A stretch of 64,000 bases of DNA. Source: Dactylosporangium fulvum. GTDB taxonomy: Bacteria; Actinomycetota; Actinomycetes; Mycobacteriales; Micromonosporaceae. The notes under the pieces are model-generated. The model had not been told where the DNA came from, ran no database searches, and was given only the letters and a program-made list of their open reading frames with translations. Shown here one piece after another: positions 8,989-17,251 of the stretch. Position numbers and translations under genes: made by a program. Location of the stretch: NCBI RefSeq assembly GCF_025137375.1, contig NZ_CP073720.1:4178501-4242500 (forward strand), given 5' to 3'. Positions within the stretch are counted from its first letter, which is position 1. Every line of letters begins with the position of its first letter.

Positions 8989-9887
8989 GTGTCCTCCTCC
9001 CGGAACGCGCGCACCAGGTAGCCGAGAATGACGGCCAGGGCGAGCGCGAAGATGACGACGGCGATCGCGGACGCGTAGCCCAGCCGGAGTCCCTGGAACG
9101 CGGTCGAGTACATGTAGGTGCTCAGCAGCTCCGACGAGTGATACGGCCCGCCGCGGGTGAGCGACCACACGATGTCGAACGACCGCAGCGAGTCGATGAC
9201 GATGACCGACAGCACGACGGCGTTGACGCCCTTGAGCTGCGGGACGGTCACCCGCCACAGCCGCTGCCAGGCGTTGGCGCCGTCGACCCGCGCGGCTTCG
9301 TGCAGCGCCGGGTCGATCGCCTTCAGCCCGGCCAGGTAGAGCACCATCACGTAGCCGATCTGCCGCCACAGCGCGGGGAGGATGACCGCGTAGAGCGCGG
9401 TCTCCGGGTCGGCGAGCCAGGGCCGGATCAGGTGCTCGAGGCCGATGCCGCGCAGGATCTGGTCGGCGAGCCCGTCGGGCTGGTAGAACACCCGCCACAC
9501 CAGGGCGGTGACCACGAGCGAGAAGACGACCGGGGTGAAGAGCGCGGCCCGGTAGAAGCCGACGCCGCGCCGGTCGCGTTGCAGCAGCAGGGCCATGCCG
9601 AAGCCGCCGGCCACGGACAGGCCGCCGAAGAGCAGGAGCCAGATGACGGTGTTGACCAGTGCGCCGCGGAACGTCGGGTCGCCGGCCAACTCGGTGTAGT
9701 TGTCGACGCCGACGAACTGCGGCGGGGTCAGCCCGTCCCAGCGGGTGAAGGAGAACCAGAACCCCTGCAGCGCGGGCCAGAACACCCAGATGCTCTCGAC
9801 CGCGAACGGCACCAGGACGAAGGCGGCCAGCAACGGCGACAGCCGAGGCCGTCGCCGCCGCCGGAGGGTGGTTGCGGGTGAGGTCAC
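8985..9887 (-). CDS. ABC sugar importer permease, MalF/UgpA type
   Basis: A 300-residue inner-membrane permease with about six helices and the EAA motif ALHEAARVDGANAWQRLWRV. The Arg/Lys-rich N-terminus stays in the cytosol. The GTG start at 9887 follows the stop of the binding-protein gene after one base, and its own stop overlaps the next permease start, so the cluster is one transcript. It pairs with the second permease to import an oligosaccharide, here most likely an alpha-galactoside judging by the GH36 gene in the same operon. Confidence 0.92.
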   Translation of the reverse strand: MTSPATTLRRRRRPRLSPLLAAFVLVPFAVESIWVFWPALQGFWFSFTRWDGLTPPQFVGVDNYTELAGDPTFRGALVNTVIWLLLFGGLSVAGGFGMALLLQRDRRGVGFYRAALFTPVVFSLVVTALVWRVFYQPDGLADQILRGIGLEHLIRPWLADPETALYAVILPALWRQIGYVMVLYLAGLKAIDPALHEAARVDGANAWQRLWRVTVPQLKGVNAVVLSVIVIDSLRSFDIVWSLTRGGPYHSSELLSTYMYSTAFQGLRLGYASAIAVVIFALALAVILGYLVRAFREEDT

Positions 9888-9888
9888 G

Positions 9889-11181
9889 TCAGCCCTTGAA
9901 GACCTTCTCGGCGCTGGTCTGCCACTCCCGTAGGATCGCGTCGACCTGATCCGGTTTGTCGATGAACTTCGTCAGGGCCGTGTCGGCGGTCGGCTGGAGC
10001 GCGTCGCTGGAGTCACGGTTGAAGAACTGGGTCAGCTCCTTCGCGTCGTCGAGCATGGCCTTGCCCTTGGCGACCAGTGCCGAGTCGGCGGCCTTCGCCT
10101 TCGGGTTGGCCGGCAGGATGATGCCGGAGCTGGACTTGATGTAGGCCTCCTGCGCCTCGACGCCCGCGAAGTAGCTCAGCAGCGCCTTGGTCCCGGCCGG
10201 GTTGGCGGTCTTCGCGCTGGCGAAGAAGCCGTCTGTGGGTGCCTCCTCCGCCACCGGCACCGCGGGATCGATGATCGGGAAGCGGAAGAAGTCGAGGTCG
10301 CCGAGGGCGTCCTTCGGTGCGGCGTCGGCGAAGAACGTGCCGATGAGGAACATGCCGGTCTTGCCGGCCAGCAGCGCGGTCGTCGCCTCCTGGAACGGGT
10401 AGGCCTTGCCCTTGGGGTCGAAGTAGGGCAGCACCTCCGCCCACTTCGTGAAGACGGCCTTGACCTTGGGGTCGTCGAAGCGCTGCTTGCCGGCGAGCAG
10501 CCCGCGGTGGAACGGCGCGCCGTTGATCCGGATGTTGAGGTAGTCGAACCAGGCCGAGGCCACCCAGGGGGTGTCGCCCAGGCCGATGCCGATCGGCGGG
10601 ATGCCCTTGCCCTGCAGGGTCTGGCACAGCGCGACGAACTCGGTCCAGGTCTTCGGCTCCTGCACGCCCCACTTGGCGAAGTTGGACTTGCGGTAGAAGA
10701 AGCCCCACCAGTAGTTGTTCATCGGCACGAAGACCTGCTTGCCGGCGGTGTCGGTGGACAGCGTGCGCAGCGACTGCGGATAGTCGCCGAGACCCTGCCA
10801 GACGTCGGACAGGTCGAGGAGCAGGCCCTTGCTCGCGTAGTCGTTGGCGACCGATCCCGCATACCAGGTGTAGACGTCGGGCGGGTTGGCCGAGGTCAGG
10901 TAGGTCGGCAGCTGCGTGCGGAACGTCTCCGACGCGATCGTGTTGAGCGTCGCGGTGCCCTTGCCCTGCTTGTTGAAGTCGGCGACCAGCTGCTCCATGG
11001 CCGTCTTGGCCTGTGGCGAGGAGAGGTTGGACTGGATGGTGACGGCACCGGACGTCTTGTCCGAGGGGCCGCTGGCGGAGCTGGCGCAGGCACTCAAGAA
11101 CGAACCGGCGCCGAGCGCGCCCACGCCGAGAAGACCGAGGTGGCCAAGGAATCGGCGGCGACCGGGGTCGAAGTCGCTCAC
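9889..11181 (-). CDS. Sugar-binding lipoprotein of the ABC importer
   Basis: A 430-residue family 1 extracellular solute-binding protein. The N-terminus has RRRFLG (a possible twin-arginine signal), a hydrophobic stretch and the lipobox LSAC, so the mature protein is lipid-anchored outside the membrane. The body follows the SBP_bac_1 pattern (DFNKQGKGTATLNTI, PPDVYTWYAGSVANDYASKG, and a late YIKSSSGIILPAN). The GTG at 11181 has AAGGGA 7 nt upstream. It is the first gene of the operon and would capture the galactoside for the two permeases downstream. The ligand is inferred from the GH36 neighbour. Confidence 0.9.
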   Translation of the reverse strand: MSDFDPGRRRFLGHLGLLGVGALGAGSFLSACASSASGPSDKTSGAVTIQSNLSSPQAKTAMEQLVADFNKQGKGTATLNTIASETFRTQLPTYLTSANPPDVYTWYAGSVANDYASKGLLLDLSDVWQGLGDYPQSLRTLSTDTAGKQVFVPMNNYWWGFFYRKSNFAKWGVQEPKTWTEFVALCQTLQGKGIPPIGIGLGDTPWVASAWFDYLNIRINGAPFHRGLLAGKQRFDDPKVKAVFTKWAEVLPYFDPKGKAYPFQEATTALLAGKTGMFLIGTFFADAAPKDALGDLDFFRFPIIDPAVPVAEEAPTDGFFASAKTANPAGTKALLSYFAGVEAQEAYIKSSSGIILPANPKAKAADSALVAKGKAMLDDAKELTQFFNRDSSDALQPTADTALTKFIDKPDQVDAILREWQTSAEKVFKG

Positions 11182-11340
11182 GGGGGTGTCCCTTCCTCAA
11201 CGACACGCTGCGTCACATCGCGTGGTGTCGGTCGTATGAACGGTGTAACCAGAAGGTTGCATCCGAGGCTTCGATGCTGTCAAGATGTATTCGTAATTAA
11301 TGGTTATTCCGCGGTCCGCGGTGGGCAGACGGGTCAGCAT
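11182..11340. promoter_or_regulatory. Divergent control region of the galactoside regulon
   Basis: 159 bp separate the importer operon (minus) from the catabolic operon (plus). The centre is AT-rich for this genome (around 11281-11308). On the minus strand a TTGACA lies at 11278-11283, but no good -10 follows at 17-18 bp. A small inverted repeat AACC-agaa-GGTT sits at 11248-11259. The GntR/FCD regulator encoded in the plus-strand operon would be expected to bind here. No exact operator can be assigned by eye. Confidence 0.4.
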
Positions 11341-12087
11341 ATGCGGCGGCTAGAGGGCAGAACCGCGCTGGTGACAGGCGCGACAGGTGGCATCGGGGCG
11401 GCGACCGTGCGCCGGCTCGCCGCCGAAGGTGCGGCCGTGGGTCTCATGGATGTGCGGGATCCGGCGCCGCTCGCGGAAGAGCTGACGGCGTCCGGGGCCC
11501 GAGCACTTTCCGTAGTCGCCGACGTCGCCGACGAGGACGGCTGGACCGCCGCGGTCGCCGCCGTCCGCGCTGCGCTGGGCCCGGTCGACATCCTCGTCAG
11601 CAACGCCTACACGGTCGAGCTGGCACCGGCCCACCGCACGAGCCGCGCGTCCTGGGACCACCAGCTCGCGGTCAACCTGACCGGCACCTTCCTCGGCCTC
11701 CGGGCCTGCCTCGACGACCTGCGCGAGCGGCGGGGCGCGGTCGTGGTCGTGTCCTCGGTGCACGCCCTGGTCGGACTGCCCGGCCGGCCCGCCTACGCCG
11801 CGGCCAAGGGCGGGCTCGTCGCGCTCGGCCGCCAGCTCGCCGTCGAATACGGTCCGGAGGTCCGGGTCAACACCATCCTGCCCGGGCCGATCCTCACCGG
11901 CGCCTGGGACGGCATCTCCGAGGAGGACCGTCAACGTAGCGTCGCCGAGACGGTCGCCAAGCGGTTCGGCACGCCGGACGAGGTGGCGGCCACGGTCGCC
12001 TTCCTCGCCTCGCCGGACGCTGCCTACGTCACCGGCACCAGCCTGGTGGTGGACGGCGGATGGACCGCGATGAAAACGTCAGCGTGA
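11341..12087 (+). CDS. Short-chain dehydrogenase, probable D-galactose 1-dehydrogenase
   Basis: A 248-residue classical SDR. The NAD(P)-binding TGATGGIG is at residues 12-19, the Ser at VVSSVHALVG and the YAAAK catalytic Tyr/Lys near residue 155. The C-terminus VTGTSLVVDGGWTAM is typical. The ATG at 11341 begins the usual SDR opening MRRLEGRTALVTG; its ribosome site is weak. It is the first gene of an operon that encodes galactonate dehydratase, KDGal kinase, KDPGal aldolase and a lactonase. The natural role is therefore oxidation of the aldose to its lactone, the entry step of the De Ley-Doudoroff route. The substrate is inferred from context; the fold is certain. Confidence 0.85.
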   Translation: MRRLEGRTALVTGATGGIGAATVRRLAAEGAAVGLMDVRDPAPLAEELTASGARALSVVADVADEDGWTAAVAAVRAALGPVDILVSNAYTVELAPAHRTSRASWDHQLAVNLTGTFLGLRACLDDLRERRGAVVVVSSVHALVGLPGRPAYAAAKGGLVALGRQLAVEYGPEVRVNTILPGPILTGAWDGISEEDRQRSVAETVAKRFGTPDEVAATVAFLASPDAAYVTGTSLVVDGGWTAMKTSA

Positions 12088-12112
12088 CGGACCGACAGCG
12101 ACGAGCGAGAGG

Positions 12113-12832
12113 GTGCGAAGAGCATTGGCAACTTACGCGGGCCGTGGCGTGCACGGGCAGACGGTCGAGGTGATCGCCCGCCGCATCCTGGCCGGAGAGA
12201 TCGCCGAGGGTGCGACGCTCAACCTCGGCGCGCTCCAGGAGGAGCTCGACGTCAGCCTCACCGCGCTGCGCGAGGCCCTCAAGGTGCTCTCGGCGAAGGG
12301 CATCGTCGACGCCCGGCAGAAGCGCGGCACCTTCGTCCGGCCACGGGCCGACTGGCACCTGCTCGACGCCGACGTGATCCGGTGGCAGATGGAGGAGGGC
12401 GCCGACCCGCGCCTGCTCGACAAGCTCCACGAGGTCCGCAGCATCATCGAGCCCGCCGCCGCCCGGCTCGCCGCGATCCGCGCTGTCGACGAGGACTTCA
12501 GCGCCCTGGAGCAGGCCCTCGAGGAAATGATCGAGGCGCACGGCGACCCGGTCGCGTCCGTCGCCGCCGACCTGTCCTTCCACCGCGCCCTGCTCAACGC
12601 CACCCACAACGACCTGTTGGTGCGCATGGAGGTGGTCATGGAGACCGGCCTCGCCGAGCGTGACCGGCTCGTCCACGGCGGCGCCCACGACGACCCGGTG
12701 CCCAGCCACCGGGCCGTCGTCGACGCGATCCGCTCACGCGACGAGTCCGCGGCCGAGACCGCGATGCGGGGCCTGCTCGCCAAGGCGGTCAGGGATGTCG
12801 AGAAGGTTCGCGCGCAGAAGGGTCGCCGGTGA
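12113..12832 (+). CDS. GntR family regulator, FadR/FCD subfamily
   Basis: A 239-residue regulator. The winged HTH covers about residues 15-80 (VEVIARRILAGEIAEGATLN...LREALKVLSAKGIVDARQKRGTFV). A C-terminal all-helical FCD ligand domain follows, with the metal-binding pattern FHRALLNATHN and the late H of PSHRAVVDAI. FCD regulators such as DgoR, UxuR and ExuR respond to sugar acids, so galactonate or KDGal is a sensible effector. The GTG at 12113 directly abuts GAGAGG, so a TTG at 12125 is an alternative start. Its stop overlaps the dehydratase start (GTGA). It probably controls both arms of the regulon from the 11182-11340 region. Confidence 0.88.
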   Translation: MRRALATYAGRGVHGQTVEVIARRILAGEIAEGATLNLGALQEELDVSLTALREALKVLSAKGIVDARQKRGTFVRPRADWHLLDADVIRWQMEEGADPRLLDKLHEVRSIIEPAAARLAAIRAVDEDFSALEQALEEMIEAHGDPVASVAADLSFHRALLNATHNDLLVRMEVVMETGLAERDRLVHGGAHDDPVPSHRAVVDAIRSRDESAAETAMRGLLAKAVRDVEKVRAQKGRR

Positions 12833-13974
12833 AGATCGACCGGATCGAGACGTTCCTCGTCCCGCCCCGCTGGTTGTTCTGCCGCGTCGAGACCGACGAC
12901 GGGCTCGTCGGCTGGGGCGAGCCTGTCGTGGAGGGCCGCGCCGAGGTGGTCCGCAGTGCGGTGGAGGTGCTGGCGGAATATCTCGTCGGGCAGGACCCGC
13001 TGCGCATCGAGCAGCACTGGCAGATCCTCACCAAGGGCGGCTTCTACCGGGGCGGGCCGGTGCTGTCCAGCGCCGTCGCCGGTCTCGACCAGGCGCTGTG
13101 GGACATCGCCGGCCAGGCGTACGGTGCACCCGTCCACGCCCTGCTCGGCGGGCCGGTCCGCGACCGGGTCCGGATCTACTCGTGGATCGGCGGCGACGAG
13201 CCGGGCGAGATCGCCGAGGCCGCCGCGGAGCAGGTCGCGGCGGGGCTCACCGGCATCAAGATGAACGCGTCCGGCCGCCTGTCCGCCATCCCCACCCCGG
13301 CCGAGATCGACGCCATCGTCCGGCGGGTCGCCGCCGCCCGTGAGGTGCTCGGCGCCGACCGGGACATCGCCCTGGACTTCCACGGCCGGGCGGGCGCCGC
13401 CGCGGTCCGCCGCATCCTGCCGGAGCTGGCGCCGTTGCGGCCGTTCTTCGCCGAGGAGCCGGTGCTGCCCGACCAGGTGCACCACCTGCACGACATCGTC
13501 ACCTGCTCGCCTGTCCCGGTCGCGACCGGCGAGCGGCTCTACGGCCGGTCCGAGTTCCTCGCACCGCTGCAGGCCGGGGTCGCGGTCGTCCAGCCCGACC
13601 TCTCGCACGCCGGCGGCATCTCCGAGGTCCGGCGGATCGCCGCGCTCGCCGAGACCTACGGCGCGGTGCTGGCGCCGCACTGCCCGCTCGGCCCGATCGC
13701 GCTCGCCGCCAGCCTGCAGGTGGCGTTCGCGACACCCAACTTCCTCATCCAGGAGCAGAGCATCGGCATCCACTACCACCAGGGGTCCGAGCTCCTCGAC
13801 TACCTCGTCGACCCGGCGCCGCTGCGGTTCACCGACGGGCACATCGCCCGGTTCGACACGCCCGGCCTCGGCGTCACCGTCGACGAGGCCGCCGTGCGTG
13901 CCGCCGCCCGCACCCCGCACGCCTGGCGCAACCCGGTCTGGCACCACGACGACGGGTCGTTCGCGGAATGGTGA
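12829..13974 (+). CDS. dgoD: D-galactonate dehydratase
   Basis: A 381-residue enolase-superfamily enzyme that follows the E. coli DgoD pattern almost throughout (WGEPVVEGRA, GFYRGGP, IDQALWDI-like GLDQALWDIAG, LQPDLSHAGGI-like segment, APHCPLGPIALAA, QEQSIGIHYH, WRNPVWHHDDGSFAEW). Metal ligands fall at Asp183 (LDFHGR), Glu209 (AEEPV) and Glu235 (TGER); the catalytic His185 and His285 are present. The enzyme dehydrates D-galactonate to 2-keto-3-deoxygalactonate in the cytosol. The GTG start overlaps the GntR stop by 4 nt. This gene fixes the pathway assignment of the operon. Confidence 0.93.
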   Translation: MKIDRIETFLVPPRWLFCRVETDDGLVGWGEPVVEGRAEVVRSAVEVLAEYLVGQDPLRIEQHWQILTKGGFYRGGPVLSSAVAGLDQALWDIAGQAYGAPVHALLGGPVRDRVRIYSWIGGDEPGEIAEAAAEQVAAGLTGIKMNASGRLSAIPTPAEIDAIVRRVAAAREVLGADRDIALDFHGRAGAAAVRRILPELAPLRPFFAEEPVLPDQVHHLHDIVTCSPVPVATGERLYGRSEFLAPLQAGVAVVQPDLSHAGGISEVRRIAALAETYGAVLAPHCPLGPIALAASLQVAFATPNFLIQEQSIGIHYHQGSELLDYLVDPAPLRFTDGHIARFDTPGLGVTVDEAAVRAAARTPHAWRNPVWHHDDGSFAEW

Positions 13975-14753
13975 CCGTGCCCCTCACCGCCCGCCACGAC
14001 GCCGCGCTCGGCGGCCGGTGGACCTCGCTGTCCGGCGGCGGCCGCGAATGGCTGTGGCACCGCTCCTCGGACGCCCGCGCCGCGGTCCGGCCCGGCGATC
14101 CGTTCGTCGACGCGGGCGGCCTCGAGGAGTGCCTGCCGACGGTCCGCGGCACGCCCGACCACGGCGACGTCTGGTCCCGGCCGTGGCACGCGACGGGTGC
14201 GGGCACGCTGGCCGTCGAGACGCCGGACTTCGTCCTGACCCGCCGGATCGGCCATCGCGCCGGTGCCGTGATCGCCGACTACACGCTCGCCGCCGCACCG
14301 GGGCACCGGTTCGTGTGGGCCGCCCACGCCCTGCTCGACCTGTCGCCGGCCGCGCGGCTGGACGCCCCGGCCGGCACCCGCACCCGCCTCTACCCCGACC
14401 CCGGCCCGCCGGTCGAGGGGCCCTGGCCGGCACCCGCCGGCGCCCCGATCGACCGTCTCGGGCCCGACGACGGCACGGCGGTCGGCGGGGTCCTGTTCGA
14501 CTGCCCGCGGACCACGGTGGTCGACGGCGCCGACCGGCTGACGTTGCTGCTGGAGTGCGACGGCCAGCCCCGGTCCACGGCGCTGTGGCGCAACCTGCGT
14601 GGCTGGCCGGCGCACGGGCCGTATCGCAGCATCGGGGTCGAGCCCATGCTCGGCGAGGGCTTCGACGTGGCCGAGGACGTGCCCGCCGCCGTCGTCCCGC
14701 CCGCCGGTGCGGTGCACTGGCGGCTCACCATCACCGCACACCGGACCAGCTGA
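13968..14753 (+). CDS. Aldose 1-epimerase-like protein
   Basis: A 261-residue protein resembling the galactose-mutarotase-like beta-sandwich family: an N-terminal ALGGRWTSLSGGGREWLWHR, a middle GGLEECLPTVRGTPDHGDVWSRPW with the 'GxxEC.PT..G....DHGxxWxRPW' pattern, and a C-terminal YRSIGVEPMLGEG. The DHGxxW block is typical of this fold and may hold the catalytic His. It overlaps the dehydratase stop by 7 nt (ATG 13968; the GTG at 13971 would give a GTGA overlap). A mutarotase supplying the correct anomer to the dehydrogenase would fit the pathway, but activity cannot be proven from sequence. Confidence 0.7.
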   Translation: MVTVPLTARHDAALGGRWTSLSGGGREWLWHRSSDARAAVRPGDPFVDAGGLEECLPTVRGTPDHGDVWSRPWHATGAGTLAVETPDFVLTRRIGHRAGAVIADYTLAAAPGHRFVWAAHALLDLSPAARLDAPAGTRTRLYPDPGPPVEGPWPAPAGAPIDRLGPDDGTAVGGVLFDCPRTTVVDGADRLTLLLECDGQPRSTALWRNLRGWPAHGPYRSIGVEPMLGEGFDVAEDVPAAVVPPAGAVHWRLTITAHRTS

Positions 14754-14764
14754 AGGAAGTCCCG

Positions 14765-15415
14765 ATGAACCTGCTCGACGAGCTGCGCCGCCACCGCCTC
14801 CTCGCGATCGTGCGCGGCCCCGACCCCGACGCCGCCCTCGCCGCCGTGCTGACGCTGGCCGGCAGCGGCGTCGCGCTCATCGAGGTGTCGCTGAGCGGCG
14901 CGTCCGCGCTCGACACGATCCGCCGGGCCCGGGCCGAGCTCGGCGACGGGTTCGCGCTCGGCGCGGGCACCGTCCTCAGCGCCGGCGACGCGCGGGCCGC
15001 CGCCGACGCGGGTGCCACGTTCCTCGTGACGCCGGCACTCGCACCCGGTGTCGGCGAGGCCGGCCGGCTCGGGCTGCCGGTGCTCGCCGGTGCGCTGACG
15101 CCGACGGAGGTGTATCAGGCGACGGCCGCCGGAGCGGCGGCGGTGAAGTTGTTCCCGGCGTCGCTCGGCGGTCCCGGATACCTGTCGGCGCTGCGGGATC
15201 CGTTCCCGGGGACGCCGTTCGTGCCGGTCGGGGGCGTCGACGCGGACGGCGCGGGGGAGTATCTGCGCAGGGGCGCCGTCGCGGTCGGGGTCGGCTCCCC
15301 GCTGCTCGGCGACGCCGCCAGAGGGGGCGACCCGGGCGCGTTGCGCGAGCGGGCGGCGGCGTTCCTGGCCGCGGTGGCGTCCCCGCAGGTCGCGGCCGGC
15401 GGGGTGCGCGCGTGA
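14765..15415 (+). CDS. dgoA: 2-dehydro-3-deoxy-6-phosphogalactonate (KDPGal) aldolase
   Basis: A 216-residue class I aldolase of the KDPG/KDPGal family. It shows the opening LLAIVRGPDPD, the catalytic Glu in LIEVSLSG (about residue 39), GAGTVL, VTPAL, the Schiff-base Lys in AVKLFPASLGGPGYL (about 127) and VPVGGVDADGAGEYLRRGAVAVGVGSPL. It cleaves the 6-phosphate to pyruvate and glyceraldehyde-3-phosphate. Residue placement agrees better with DgoA than with Eda, and context (dgoD in the same operon) makes the galacto epimer the likely substrate. GAAGGAAG precedes the ATG at 14765. The stop overlaps the kinase start (GTGA). Confidence 0.88.
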   Translation: MNLLDELRRHRLLAIVRGPDPDAALAAVLTLAGSGVALIEVSLSGASALDTIRRARAELGDGFALGAGTVLSAGDARAAADAGATFLVTPALAPGVGEAGRLGLPVLAGALTPTEVYQATAAGAAAVKLFPASLGGPGYLSALRDPFPGTPFVPVGGVDADGAGEYLRRGAVAVGVGSPLLGDAARGGDPGALRERAAAFLAAVASPQVAAGGVRA

Positions 15416-16353
15416 CCGACGTGGTCACCCTCGGTGAGACGATGGCGGCGTTCCGGATGGCGGGGCCGCTGCGGCTCGGCGGCGCCGCGCACCTGTCCGT
15501 CGCCGGCGCCGAGTCCACGGTGGCGATCGGCCTCGCCCGGCTCGGACACCGGGTCGCGTGGATCGGTGCCACCGGCGCCGACGAGCCCGGTGAGCTGGTC
15601 CGCCGCACATTGCGCGCCGAGGGGGTCGAGCTCACCTGGAGCCGGGTCGACACCGGGCGGCCGACCGGGCTGATCCTGTTCGAGGCGCTGGCCGGGGACC
15701 GCAGCCGGGTCACCTACCACCGGACCGGGTCGGCGGGCGCCGGGCTTGCGCCCTCCGACGTGGACGCCGCGTTCGACGGGCTGCCCGACCCGCCGAGGAT
15801 CCTGCACGTCACGGGGATCACCGCGGCCCTCGGCAGCGGACCGCTCGCGGCGGTGCGCCGGGCGGTGGAGCGCACCCGGGCGGCGGGCGGCGAGGTCTGT
15901 CTCGACGTCAACCACCGCGCGCGACTGTGGTCCGCCGCCGAGGCCGCCGCGGCGCTCCGCCCGCTGCTGCCGTCGCTGGACCTCGTCGTCGCCTCCGACG
16001 ACGAGCTCGGCGTGCTCACGGACGCCGCCGACCCGGTCCCCGCCCTGCTGGCGGAGGGGGTGCGGGAGATCGTGGTCAAGCACGGCGCGGACGGCGCGAC
16101 CGGCCACAGCACGGCCGGGAGCGTCCACCGGCCGGCCCGCCGGGTGCCGGTCGTGGATACCGTCGGCGCCGGGGACGCCTTCGTCGCGGGGCTGCTGTCG
16201 GGCCTGCTCGACGGGCTCGACGCGGACGGGCGGCTCGACCGGGCGGTCACCGCCGGGGCGTTCGCGGTCGCGACCCGTGGCGACTGGGAGGGCCTGCCCA
16301 CCCGCGCCGAGCTGACCCTGCTCGACCACGCGCCAGGAACGGCACTTCGATGA
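15412..16353 (+). CDS. PfkB-type 2-keto-3-deoxy sugar-acid kinase (KDGal/KDG kinase)
   Basis: A 313-residue ribokinase-family enzyme with VTLGETMAAFRMAG at the start, AGAESTVAIGLARLG, and the C-terminal PfkB signature DTVGAGDAFVAGLL carrying the catalytic Asp (about residue 254). KdgK-like features include the N-terminal GET motif and the AFDGL...ILHVTGITAAL segment. It would phosphorylate 2-keto-3-deoxygalactonate before aldol cleavage. E. coli uses DgoK, from a different kinase family, at this step, so this is a non-orthologous replacement. The GTG start at 15412 overlaps the aldolase stop by 4 nt. Confidence 0.87.
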   Translation: MTDVVTLGETMAAFRMAGPLRLGGAAHLSVAGAESTVAIGLARLGHRVAWIGATGADEPGELVRRTLRAEGVELTWSRVDTGRPTGLILFEALAGDRSRVTYHRTGSAGAGLAPSDVDAAFDGLPDPPRILHVTGITAALGSGPLAAVRRAVERTRAAGGEVCLDVNHRARLWSAAEAAAALRPLLPSLDLVVASDDELGVLTDAADPVPALLAEGVREIVVKHGADGATGHSTAGSVHRPARRVPVVDTVGAGDAFVAGLLSGLLDGLDADGRLDRAVTAGAFAVATRGDWEGLPTRAELTLLDHAPGTALR

Positions 16354-16363
16354 GGAGCCTGCG

Positions 16364-17251
16364 ATGGAACTGACCCCGTGGAGCGACGACCGGCTGGAGC
16401 TCGGTGAGGGAGCGCGCTGGGTCGACGACCGGCTCGTGCTCGTCGACCTGCTCGCCGGGCGCCTGCTGGAGACGACCGGCGACGCACCCGGGCCGCTGCG
16501 CGAGGTGTTCCGGCTCGACGTGCCGCTCGGTGCCGTCGCCCCGGTGAACGGCAGCCCGGGCCACTGGCTCGCCGCCGCCGGCACCGGCGTCGAACTGCTC
16601 GACCCCGCCGGCCGGCGCGCACCGGTCGCCGACCTGCCCGCCGGGAGCGGCGCCGGCAGGTCGGCGGTGCGGGTCAACGACGCCGTCGCCGATCCGCACG
16701 GGCGGTTCTGGGCCGGCACCATGACCTACGCCGGGGTGCCCGGCGCCGGGACACTGTTCCGGCTCTCGCCCGGCGCCGCCCCCGTCGCGGTCGTCACCGG
16801 GCTCACCATCCCCAACGGCCCGGCGTTCGACGCCGCGGGCACCACGATGTACCTGGCTGACACGCCCCGCGGTGAGGTCGACCGGTTCGCCGTCGATCCG
16901 GGCACGGGTGAGCTGAGCGGCCGTGAGCCGTTCCTGCGGCTGGGACCGGGCGAAGGCGTGCCCGACGGCATGACCGTGGACGCCGCCGGGCACCTGTGGG
17001 TGGCGTTGTGGGGCGGGTCGGCCGTCCGCCGGTACCGGCCCGACGGCACCCTCGACCGCGAGGTTCGTGTGCCCGCCGGCCAGCCGACCAGCGTCTGCCT
17101 CGGCGGGTCCGGCCTGCGGCGGCTGTTCGTCACCAGCGCCTCGTATGGGCTGGAGCCCGCCGGGCCGTTCGACGGCGCGCTGTTCGCCGCCGACGTGGAC
17201 GTCGAGGGTATCTGCACTGCAGGTGCGGCAACTCGCCGTCCTGCTTGGTGA
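16364..17251 (+). CDS. SMP-30/gluconolactonase family sugar lactonase
   Basis: A 295-residue six-bladed beta-propeller lactonase. Metal-binding residues are visible: Glu in LGEGARW (about residue 15), Asn in IPNGPAF, Asn in SAVRVNDAVADPHGRFWAGTM-type motif (about 104), and Asp in GVPDGMTVDAAG (about 200). It would hydrolyse galactono-lactone to galactonate between the SDR and DgoD steps. The start has GATGAGGAGCCTGCG-like spacing 11 nt after the kinase gene. The C-terminus is abnormal. After the last blade (LFAADVDVEG), where relatives end within a few residues, the sequence switches to an unrelated 13-residue tail, suggesting a junction near 17205-17215 (see findings). Confidence 0.87.
   Translation: MELTPWSDDRLELGEGARWVDDRLVLVDLLAGRLLETTGDAPGPLREVFRLDVPLGAVAPVNGSPGHWLAAAGTGVELLDPAGRRAPVADLPAGSGAGRSAVRVNDAVADPHGRFWAGTMTYAGVPGAGTLFRLSPGAAPVAVVTGLTIPNGPAFDAAGTTMYLADTPRGEVDRFAVDPGTGELSGREPFLRLGPGEGVPDGMTVDAAGHLWVALWGGSAVRRYRPDGTLDREVRVPAGQPTSVCLGGSGLRRLFVTSASYGLEPAGPFDGALFAADVDVEGICTAGAATRRPAW

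Noticed and set aside
11182..11340. A defined promoter pair and operator for the galactoside regulon
   Set aside because: TTGACA on the minus strand has no good -10 at 17-18 bp, and the only inverted repeat is 4 bp long, so no specific site was claimed.
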